From the NCBI GenBank assembly GCA_026394095.1, contig JAPKYY010000795.1, positions 1 through 19,041 on the forward strand: 19,041 nt of DNA, written 5' to 3'. This stretch comes from Acidobacteriota bacterium. Lineage in GTDB: Bacteria; Acidobacteriota; Terriglobia; Bryobacterales; Bryobacteraceae. The position numbers and the translations under genes were made by a program. Positions 1 through 6,964 of this stretch are shown piece by piece. Below the pieces are notes generated by a model. It did no database searches. It was given only the letters and a program-made list of their open reading frames with translations, and had not been told where the DNA came from. Numbering within the stretch: position 1 is the first letter of the stretch; the number at the start of each line of letters is the position of its first letter.

Positions 1-1811
1 CCTTGAGAGACGAACTCGCTGGCCAGCCAGTCGAGAAGTTCGGGATGGGTTGGCTCTTCGCCCTGCCGGCCAAAATCATTTGGCGTCCCGACGATGCCGC
101 GGCCGAAATGCCAGTGCCAAACGCGATTGACGATGACTCTTGCAGTGAGTGGGTGGTCGGGCTCGGTGAGCCAGAGGGCCAATGCCTTGCGCCGAGCCAG
201 CTTTTTCTCGGGATCGTCTTCGATTGTTTTACCCCCGGCCAGCATGGCTGGGAAGGCGGGTGGGACTGCTTCGCCCTTGGCGCGCCAGTCGCCCCGGTGA
301 GTCATGTGAATGGTGGGGGTGACGGCGGCGTGACCCAGCACGGTGGCTGTCTGCGCGACAGGATTCGCTTTGAGAGCAGCCTTGCCCAGTTCCACGATCA
401 GGGCCTCGCGCTCTTTGCTTTCTGCGGGGGTGAGAGGAATGTCGGCTTCTTTACCTTCAGCGTTTTCCTGCAGCCCAGCTTCGGTCATGGCGATTTCGAT
501 TTTTGCGGCCAGCGTTCGCTCGGCGACGCTGCGCTTGTCTACCGGCTTATCGTAGGCTGCGAGGACATCAGCGCTGAAGCGCTGGCGGACAGCGTCTACG
601 ACGCGCTTGCGGGCCGTCTGGTCAATACGTTGAATGGCACCTTTGAATTCTTCTACCTTTAACCAGCCTGGGTAGCCTGACTTGAAGCCAAACGTCGAGA
701 ACTGGCTTACGACGGGGACTTCTTTCTCTTCGCTGCCAGCGAAGACGGCCATCATGGCGTGATAGTCCTTCTGTGTGACGGGGTCAAACTTATGGTTGTG
801 GCATCGGGCACAGCCGAGGGTGAGGCCAAAGAAAGCTTCGCCGGTGGTGTCGACAACATCGGTTAACCACTCGTAGCGGACTTGGCCTCCGAAGAGGGCG
901 GCCTCGTGATAGGCAGGGCCGATGGTGTACATGCCCGTACCGATCTTTGCGTTGAGGTTCTTCAGCTTGCTTTCAGGAATCTTGAAGCCACCGTCGAGGT
1001 CGAGGTCGTCGGGGTACAGCTCATCGCCGGCTAGTTGTTCTTTGACGAATCTGTCATAAGGCTTGTCTTCATTCAGACTCTGAATGACGTAATCGCGGTA
1101 TCGCCAGGCATTGGGGAAGTAGATGTCAGTTTCGAAGCCGCCGGTATCGGCATAGCGTACAACGTCGAGCCAGTGACGGCCCCAGCGCTCTCCGTAGCGA
1201 GGAGAGGCGAGCATGCGGTCTACGACTTTTGAATAGGCTTCAGGGCTGCGGTCGGCCTCGAAGGCATCGAGTTCTGCCGGGGTGGGAGGGAGGCCCAACA
1301 TGTCGATGCTCAAGCGTTTCAGGAGGGCGCGCCTGCTAGCCGCTCCAACCGGAACCAAGTTTTGCTGCTTGAGCTTCGCCAGTACAAATGCATCAATCGG
1401 ATTGGCTGCGCCCGGAGGGACAGTCGGCTTCTTCAGTTTCTGGAAGGACCACCATGTGGGTTGAGCCTGGATGGCAGTGTCTCCCCATTTTGCGCCGCCA
1501 TCGATCCAATTGCGAATCGTTGCTACTTCCAACTCCGTCAAGGCCTTCTTGCCCGGGGGCATTGCGAGATTGCCTTTGCGCTCGACGGCCTGATAGAGAA
1601 TACTGTCGGTTGCTTTGCCGGGTACAACCGCTGCGCCACGTGCCCCGCCCTGCAACATGGCCTCGCGGCTGCGCAGGTCCAAGCCCCCCATCTTGGCGGC
1701 TCCGTGACAGGAGACACACTGAGTAGACAATATTTTGCGGGCTGATTCGTCGTCTGCCAAAGCAGTAAGCGCGCTGCAGATCGCGATCCATAAAATTCGC
1801 ATTTGCATCAT
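1..1811 (-). CDS. PSCyt1-DUF1549-DUF1553 (Planctomycete-type cytochrome c / PSD1) protein, 3' end outside window
   Basis: About 603 codons are visible on the minus strand without a stop; the C-terminus lies left of position 1. A start at 1811 (or 1808) gives a short signal peptide ending near residue 20. Next comes a cytochrome-c-like domain with heme motif CVSCH (C32, C35, H36) and a likely axial Met in AMPPG (about residue 84). A DUF1549 (PSCyt2) domain follows at about 137-360, with its hallmark CARCHNHKFDP motif (C334, C337, H338). The end of the visible part has the DUF1553 opening, NRVWHWHFGRGIVGTPNDFG. Members of this family are exported, usually 700-1100 aa, and often followed by a DUF1501 gene; their biochemical role is unsettled. 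The gene begins 13 nt after the stop of the octaheme cytochrome, so co-transcription is likely. No strong Shine-Dalgarno is seen. The family call is firm, the function is not. Confidence 0.93.
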   Translation of the reverse strand, partial: MMQMRILWIAICSALTALADDESARKILSTQCVSCHGAAKMGGLDLRSREAMLQGGARGAAVVPGKATDSILYQAVERKGNLAMPPGKKALTELEVATIRNWIDGGAKWGDTAIQAQPTWWSFQKLKKPTVPPGAANPIDAFVLAKLKQQNLVPVGAASRRALLKRLSIDMLGLPPTPAELDAFEADRSPEAYSKVVDRMLASPRYGERWGRHWLDVVRYADTGGFETDIYFPNAWRYRDYVIQSLNEDKPYDRFVKEQLAGDELYPDDLDLDGGFKIPESKLKNLNAKIGTGMYTIGPAYHEAALFGGQVRYEWLTDVVDTTGEAFFGLTLGCARCHNHKFDPVTQKDYHAMMAVFAGSEEKEVPVVSQFSTFGFKSGYPGWLKVEEFKGAIQRIDQTARKRVVDAVRQRFSADVLAAYDKPVDKRSVAERTLAAKIEIAMTEAGLQENAEGKEADIPLTPAESKEREALIVELGKAALKANPVAQTATVLGHAAVTPTIHMTHRGDWRAKGEAVPPAFPAMLAGGKTIEDDPEKKLARRKALALWLTEPDHPLTARVIVNRVWHWHFGRGIVGTPNDFGRQGEEPTHPELLDWLASEFVSQ

Positions 1812-1824
1812 TTCTATCAATCTC

Positions 1825-3510
1825 TTAACCTTTTGGCAATGCCGAGCGCCAATCCTTCAAGTTCTTTTGTAGCCAAACGGCGTCCCGTTCAGCGTGGCAG
1901 GTGAAGCAAGCGTTTGGGCTTTCCTGCCTGCCGAAGCGAAGTGTGGGTTCAGCGCGAGGCTGATCGTCAATCTGATGATTACGAGCAGCAAAGAGCAAAC
2001 TGTTCATGTTTTTCGGCATGTGGCAGTTGACGCATCGAGTTGCGTCGCTGCTGGAGTGCCGGGTATGCGCCGCAGCAGAATACTTTGCGGGATGACATTG
2101 CAGGCACATCTGATTTGAGTCGGTCTCGTGTTTGAGCGAGGTGCGATTCGCGCCGGGATTTGCTGGATGCGGGTCGTGGCAATGGCCGCAATGGGCCTCG
2201 CCTTTCTGAAAGCAGGCCGACCGCTCAAAGGATTCGACGATAAAGGTGGTTTCGCGAAAGCGGCCATCCCGGTAGAAGGCCTTGCGGGAAAACTCCGCAT
2301 AGGGGCGGCGCTGGTAGCGCGGGGGGAAAGCTTGAGGCTCGCGGATCGCAGATTGCGCATGGCATTGCGCGCAAACCTCGACATAGCCTCGGTGGTCCAT
2401 TTTTTTGAAGCTCCACCTGGAGGGGCTCCCCTTCACGTGTGCGGCGGATGGGCCGTGGCACATCTCGCAATTCACTCCAGGTTCTAGAAATCCCTTGCCC
2501 TCAATCTGGCTGGTATGGCAAGGGGCGCAGTTCTGCTGATAGGAGGTGACATCGCGCATGCGGTGGAAATTGCCTAACTCTGTGCGCGCCGAATCGGGCG
2601 GGTCGATCATTTTCCAGTAATTGATCCATTCACCTTTGAGGTTGTTGTACTGCAAGGGCAGGACGTGAAGCTCGCCGTTGGCAGTTTTGGTAGCGTAAGC
2701 CTGCTGCCATTTCGAGCCAATGGTGTAATCCACCCGGAAGCGATCCCACAATCCGCTTTCGCGGCGCAAATCAACAAAATATTTGCCGTCTTCAATGCTG
2801 CCTTTAGCCAGGGCATTGCTTTGGCCGCCGAATGCCGCAAGTTTGGAGAAGTCTCCAAGGACGGCGGCTGGCTCAATCTTACGGAGCATCCTGGCCATAC
2901 CGGTTCCACTCCAGCTATCCCATTGCGCGCGATGGCAGGGCTGACAGGATTGGCTGCCCGCATAAGCGCCGCGAGGGTCTCGCGATTGCTGGACTGGCGG
3001 TTGCCGGGGCGAGCCCAATACTTTTTCTGAGACGTCAATCAATCGTTGCCGCGCTTGACGCCATTCGCGTTCTGGCATTCCTTCCGGGGTCTGGAATCGA
3101 TCGAGTGCCGCGAGAGTTTCAGTGGCTTTGAGTCTGGCAGCCTGAGTTTCGCCCCGGTTGGAGAGAACGGCGGCCAGGGTGCCGGTAAGGAGGGGGTTCT
3201 CGGGATAGAGGCGCAAAGACTCCCGGGCGTAGTAAAGGCCGGTTGGATAGTCGGTTAAATCAAAGCTGGCGCGAGCGCCCGCTTCATAAACCTGAGCGAG
3301 CAGCCAGGATGCAGGAAACTTCTTCAGAAATTCGCTGACACGGGTTCTGCGCGCTACCGGATCAGTCTCGCGATAGAGAAGCTGAAACGCCTTACGCTCT
3401 TCGGAATCCTCCACCTGATCGAGCAAAGTCAGCCCGCGGGACTGGCCTCGCCGGAGTGCAATGTCCAGATCCTGAGCCAACAGCACGCAAATGAGGAGGG
3501 ACAGCAGCAT
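1825..3510 (-). CDS. Secreted octaheme c-type cytochrome with N-terminal TPR-like region
   Basis: 561 aa. A short hydrophobic N-terminus (about residues 1-12) acts as signal peptide. Residues about 40-140 form amphipathic TPR-like helix pairs. Eight CxxCH heme motifs follow, with first cysteines at about 189, 328, 348, 380, 441, 469, 493 and 535. Phrases such as QWDSWSGTGMARML after heme 1 and CGHCHDPHP at heme 5 are typical of the cytochrome c554-like multiheme proteins common in Acidobacteria and Planctomycetes. The product should be a periplasmic or surface electron carrier; partner and substrate cannot be read from sequence. In related proteins the TPRs often follow the hemes, whereas here the helical part comes first. 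It is the promoter-proximal gene of a two-gene unit with the PSCyt1-DUF1549-DUF1553 gene. The ATG at 3510 lacks a clear Shine-Dalgarno but gives the signal peptide directly. Confidence 0.94.
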   Translation of the reverse strand: MLLSLLICVLLAQDLDIALRRGQSRGLTLLDQVEDSEERKAFQLLYRETDPVARRTRVSEFLKKFPASWLLAQVYEAGARASFDLTDYPTGLYYARESLRLYPENPLLTGTLAAVLSNRGETQAARLKATETLAALDRFQTPEGMPEREWRQARQRLIDVSEKVLGSPRQPPVQQSRDPRGAYAGSQSCQPCHRAQWDSWSGTGMARMLRKIEPAAVLGDFSKLAAFGGQSNALAKGSIEDGKYFVDLRRESGLWDRFRVDYTIGSKWQQAYATKTANGELHVLPLQYNNLKGEWINYWKMIDPPDSARTELGNFHRMRDVTSYQQNCAPCHTSQIEGKGFLEPGVNCEMCHGPSAAHVKGSPSRWSFKKMDHRGYVEVCAQCHAQSAIREPQAFPPRYQRRPYAEFSRKAFYRDGRFRETTFIVESFERSACFQKGEAHCGHCHDPHPANPGANRTSLKHETDSNQMCLQCHPAKYSAAAHTRHSSSDATRCVNCHMPKNMNSLLFAARNHQIDDQPRAEPTLRFGRQESPNACFTCHAERDAVWLQKNLKDWRSALPKG

Positions 3511-3551
3511 GAGGTTTATTTTGCTGCGGCTAATTATTTCAGATTATGTCG

Positions 3552-3580
3552 TTGAAGTGAATTTTAATCTGATATAGACT
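3552..3580 (+). promoter_or_regulatory. Candidate sigma70-type promoter for the TonB-dependent protein
   Basis: TTGAAG (3552-3557) and TAGACT (3575-3580) are separated by exactly 17 nt in the AT-rich divergent spacer between the cytochrome unit and the receptor gene. Each hexamer matches the consensus at 4 of 6 positions. Predicted transcription start is about 3587, giving a leader of about 70 nt. This is a pattern match only. Confidence 0.35.
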
Positions 3581-3583
3581 TAA

Positions 3584-3599
3584 CCCACGATATCGGGGG
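3584..3599. promoter_or_regulatory. Operator-like inverted repeat at the predicted transcription start
   Basis: The sequence CCCACGATATCGGGGG has a perfect 8-bp palindromic core (CGATATCG, 3588-3595) flanked by CCC and GGG, with one mismatched pair between. It lies just downstream of the candidate -10 element, where a repressor site would be expected. No matching family of operators is recognised. Confidence 0.3.
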
Positions 3600-3640
3600 A
3601 TGTCGTCTTTTCTAGAAGCACACCCGCTATACGTCTATCT

Positions 3641-3646
3641 GGGAGG
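3641..3646 (+). promoter_or_regulatory. Ribosome binding site that fixes the receptor start
   Basis: GGGAGG lies 10 nt upstream of the ATG at 3657. It supports 3657 over the in-frame ATG at 3600, which would put 19 extra residues in front of the signal peptide. Confidence 0.7.
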
Positions 3647-3656
3647 CAGTACAACG

Positions 3657-4445
3657 ATGATTAGAAGTACCTTGCTTGTCCTTGCGCTGAGCGCCTTAAG
3701 CGCAACAGCAGCATTTTCCCAAGCATCCAGCGCCACCATCAACGGAACCTTGCGCGACTCCTCGGGGAGTATCATCCCCGGAGCTGCGCTTGTGCTTCGC
3801 AATCCATCCACGTCGGTCGAAACCCGCTCTGTGAGCAATGAATCCGGCTACTATGCGTTTCTGAACATTCTTCCCGGCCAATACACCCTCGAAGTGTCGA
3901 AGGCTGGTTTTCGCACGAACAAGTTAAGCCAGTTCACCCTGGCGGTGAATCAGACAGCAACCATCGACGTAGTGATGGAAGTCGGCTCTGTGGATCAATC
4001 CATTAACGTCGAAGCGATTGGTGCTGAAGTTCAGGCGTCTACAGCTGAAATTGGTGCCGTCGTTGCACGGCAACAAGTAGTTGACTTGCCGTTGAACGGA
4101 CGCAACTTCACGCAGCTTCTTTCACTCACCCCCGGTGTTGCTCCAGTCAGCGTTTCTCAGAATAATGGTTCCGGCTTCGCCCATCCTGGCATTGGTGCGT
4201 TTATCTTTCCTGCCATCAACGGCCAGACGAACCGCTCCAACTTCTGGACTTTGGACGGCATTACCAACCAGGGACTGATGCTCTCTACTCCGGCTGTAAA
4301 TCCAATCGTAGATGCTATCGCCGAATTCAAAGTGCAGTCGCACAATGACCAGGCGGAATTTGGTGGAATAAGCTCCACGGCTCCGCCTGGGAATACGTTC
4401 GCAACAGCGAGTTTGATGCGCGCAACACCTTTCTGCCGCTGGTAA
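3657..4445 (+). CDS. Oar-like TonB-dependent outer-membrane protein, N-terminal part (frame broken)
   Basis: From the ATG at 3657 the reading frame encodes a signal peptide (residues 1-21), a carboxypeptidase-regulatory-like beta-sandwich (about 25-108, with GYYAFLNILPGQYTLEVSKAGF), then a plug-like region (about 120-237) with the family phrases LPLNGRNFTQLLSLTPGV and EFKVQSHNDQAEFGG. After Gly237 (4365-4367) homology stops and about 25 out-of-frame codons run to a stop at 4445. The true continuation is in the next frame from 4367. Oar-like proteins of Acidobacteria are usually about 1100 aa and form an outer-membrane barrel, presumably for uptake of large substrates; the ligand is unknown. 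As written, this fragment would yield a truncated protein without a barrel. Confidence 0.9.
   Translation: MIRSTLLVLALSALSATAAFSQASSATINGTLRDSSGSIIPGAALVLRNPSTSVETRSVSNESGYYAFLNILPGQYTLEVSKAGFRTNKLSQFTLAVNQTATIDVVMEVGSVDQSINVEAIGAEVQASTAEIGAVVARQQVVDLPLNGRNFTQLLSLTPGVAPVSVSQNNGSGFAHPGIGAFIFPAINGQTNRSNFWTLDGITNQGLMLSTPAVNPIVDAIAEFKVQSHNDQAEFGGISSTAPPGNTFATASLMRATPFCRW
4365..4369 (+). other. Frame-breaking deletion junction inside the TonB-dependent protein gene
   Basis: The first frame ends its homology at EFGG and the second starts at NKLHGSAWEYVRN. Family members normally have about 14 residues of the form xxGGxxNVVTKSGT between these. The shift corresponds to a net loss of 3n+1 nt, for example 40 or 43. 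The sequence shows the frame change; the missing residues are inferred from general knowledge of the family. Confidence 0.75.
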
Positions 4446-6964
4446 CGCCCTTCCGGCAGAACCAGTTCGGTGGCGCCATCGGTGGCCCAGTCGTAATCCC
4501 GAAAATCTTGAATGGCCGCAACACTACGTTCTTCCATGGTGCCTATCAGGGATGGCGCTTCCGCAGGGCAAACAATGCTCTGTTTCGTGTGCCTACAGCT
4601 GCCAACCTCAACGGCGATTTGAGCGACGACGCAAGACAGATTTTTGACCCCTTCACCTCACGTGCCAACCCGAATGGAACTGGCTTCGTCCGTGATCCTT
4701 TTGCCGGCAACCGGATTCCGGCCAGCCGTATTAGCCCCGGAAATCTGCTTTATGCCAAAACAACCTTCCCGGTTGGTGGGGCTCCGATCACCTCTGACCG
4801 CAATGCCCTTGACCCTTCGGGCTTCAGCCAGAATCAGGACGAATATTCCTTCCGTGTAGACCGCGTACTTACCCCGAAGGACAACGTATTCTTCCGCTTG
4901 AGCCACTCCATGCTCGATCAGACAGCTTCGGGCGGGCGTCCGATCCTTGCCAGCTTCCGCGAGTTCAATGCAATGAACATTGGCACCAGCTGGGTTCATA
5001 CCTTCAACCCGACGACAATTTTGCAGGCGCAGTTTGGCCGGCTTGTAAACGTGGACAACAGCGGCACCCGCTTCCGCAGTCTGCCCGCCAATTTCGTCCG
5101 GGATGTGGGCTACAACCCGGTTTTCTGCTGTAACTTCCTTGATGGTCAAACTCTGGTTCCAGCACTCAACATCGATGGCTGGGTTAGTGGAGCCGAGGGT
5201 ATTTCATTCAATCGGCCCTCCGACGTTTGGCAGTACAAATCATCGTTCACCAAAATCAAGGGCAATCACCAGCTCAAGATGGGTGGCGAATGGAACAACA
5301 TGGACTTCCTGGGTTCACCAAGAAACGCCAGTGCGACCTATCGCCCGAACCAGACCTCCAACCCGCAGAACCCCGGCACCACCGGTAGCCAGCTCGCCAG
5401 CTTTCTTCTGGATGTGCCCGACGCAGCCGGCTTCCGCAATCGCTCGACAACCGTTCGTCGCGGCGGCCACATGGGCTTCTTCATTCAAGACCAATGGAAG
5501 TTTTCGTCGCGACTAACCATCAACTTGGGCTTCCGCTACGACAAAACCTTCATTCCGCCACTCGGCCAGGAAGGCAACGAGAATATCTTCACCGGCGGCT
5601 ATGACCTGCAACGGGGTGTTTACCTCATCCAGAAGCAGCCTGGTTCCTGCGAAGAGCTCAAGAAGGCACCTTGCGTTCCTGGTGGAAGGCTACCTGCAAA
5701 CGTAGAACTCCTGCCGAACGCAACCCTGTACAAGAACACGAATGACAACTGGCAGCCTCGCGTTGGCTTCGCTTACCGCATTGGCCCGCGCACGGCGATC
5801 CGTTCTTCATTCGGCATCTTCTTTGACAACTATGCCGAAGTCGTTCAGACCGCACAAAACTACTCGGATCAATGGCCCAGCGTCGGAGAACAGTTGCAGG
5901 AAAACCTCAATAATCCTACCGCTGCCCAGCCGACTCCTACCTTTAGAGGCAGTAACCCCTTCCCGGCAGGAGCACTTCCTGAAGCCACACCGTTCAATCA
6001 GGTGCAGTGGTACATGGATCCTAACTTCAAGAATCCATATTCGCTGCAGTGGAATTTCGGTGTTCAGCATCAGATCAATTCAGACACTGTCGTGACTGTG
6101 AACTACGTCGGTTCCGGATCGCGCCGGCTGGACATTGGTGGCTTCTACAACGTCGCTACTACGCCGGGCCCGGGCAACGCCCAGGAACGCAGACCCTTCC
6201 CATACATTCGCCCCACTTACTATGACCGCAGCTGGGGCCGCGGCAACTATCAAAGCTTGCAGCTACTGCTCGACAAGAAGTTCAAGGGTGGCTTTGCGTA
6301 CATGGTGAACTACACCTATTCGAAGGCCATCGACATTGCCTGCTCCGGCTGGTATGGGGTCGAAGGCTGCTCCGTTCAGGATCCCTACAAATTCAATAAC
6401 GACCGCAGTGTTTCGGGCTTCGACCTGACTCATGTGGCCACGATGAACTTTGTTTACGAACTGCCCTTCGGCAAAGGCAAACGCTTCCAGACCAACAACA
6501 AGGTAGGCGACTACATTATTGGCGGCTGGAGGACCAACGGCATTGTCCGCCTGAGTTCCGGCCAACCCTACAATCTTCAAATCAATGGAGATTTGGCCAA
6601 TACCGGCAACTCGAATTACTTGCGCCTCAACTTCCTGGGGAATCCGAAGCTCGACAATCCAACGACGGGCCAATGGTTCGACAGAACCAAGGTGGCGGCA
6701 CCTGCGCCCTTCACCTTCGGCAACTCCGGTCGCTATCGTATGCGCTCGGATGGTTGGGAGAATTTCGATCTCTCGGTCTTCCGCGAATTCAGGCTCGGTG
6801 AAGGCCGTCGCTTTGAGCTTCGCGTAGAAGGGTTTAACATGCTGAATCACCCCGTTTACGCGTCTCCCAACGCAAATCTGTCCAACGCACAGCTTTTCGG
6901 CACTGTCACCGGCACGGCTAACCAGCCGCGTCAGCTTCAACTTGGTGGTAGATTCGTGTTTTAA
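4367..6964 (+). CDS. Oar-like TonB-dependent outer-membrane protein, C-terminal barrel part
   Basis: About 865 codons continue the receptor in a shifted frame. The first genuine codons are near 4367 (NKLHGSAWEY). The first start-like codon, TTG at 4508, lies inside the conserved stretch between FRQNQFGGAIGGP and FHGAYQGWRFRRA and is not a believable start. The remainder shows the alternating aromatic/polar pattern of a beta-barrel, with family phrases including QDQWKFSSRLTINLGFRYD, PYSLQWNFGVQHQ, LQLLLDKKFKGGFAYMVNYTYSKA and a final strand ending in Phe (GGRFVF), as expected for BAM-dependent outer-membrane insertion. Rejoined with the 5' part, the protein would be about 1115 aa, normal for the family. 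Its stop overlaps the start of the TPR gene. Without repair of the break this half would lack signal peptide and plug. Confidence 0.9.
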   Translation, partial: NKLHGSAWEYVRNSEFDARNTFLPLVTPFRQNQFGGAIGGPVVIPKILNGRNTTFFHGAYQGWRFRRANNALFRVPTAANLNGDLSDDARQIFDPFTSRANPNGTGFVRDPFAGNRIPASRISPGNLLYAKTTFPVGGAPITSDRNALDPSGFSQNQDEYSFRVDRVLTPKDNVFFRLSHSMLDQTASGGRPILASFREFNAMNIGTSWVHTFNPTTILQAQFGRLVNVDNSGTRFRSLPANFVRDVGYNPVFCCNFLDGQTLVPALNIDGWVSGAEGISFNRPSDVWQYKSSFTKIKGNHQLKMGGEWNNMDFLGSPRNASATYRPNQTSNPQNPGTTGSQLASFLLDVPDAAGFRNRSTTVRRGGHMGFFIQDQWKFSSRLTINLGFRYDKTFIPPLGQEGNENIFTGGYDLQRGVYLIQKQPGSCEELKKAPCVPGGRLPANVELLPNATLYKNTNDNWQPRVGFAYRIGPRTAIRSSFGIFFDNYAEVVQTAQNYSDQWPSVGEQLQENLNNPTAAQPTPTFRGSNPFPAGALPEATPFNQVQWYMDPNFKNPYSLQWNFGVQHQINSDTVVTVNYVGSGSRRLDIGGFYNVATTPGPGNAQERRPFPYIRPTYYDRSWGRGNYQSLQLLLDKKFKGGFAYMVNYTYSKAIDIACSGWYGVEGCSVQDPYKFNNDRSVSGFDLTHVATMNFVYELPFGKGKRFQTNNKVGDYIIGGWRTNGIVRLSSGQPYNLQINGDLANTGNSNYLRLNFLGNPKLDNPTTGQWFDRTKVAAPAPFTFGNSGRYRMRSDGWENFDLSVFREFRLGEGRRFELRVEGFNMLNHPVYASPNANLSNAQLFGTVTGTANQPRQLQLGGRFVF

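Noticed and set aside
3..662. Long plus-strand open frame at the left edge
   Set aside because: It lies antisense to the PSCyt1/DUF1549/DUF1553 gene, whose minus-strand translation carries clear family motifs; the plus-strand product resembles nothing known.
4508..4510. TTG at 4508 as a true start for a separate barrel protein
   Set aside because: Conserved receptor sequence (FRQNQFGGAIGGP) precedes it in the same frame, and there is no signal peptide or ribosome site.
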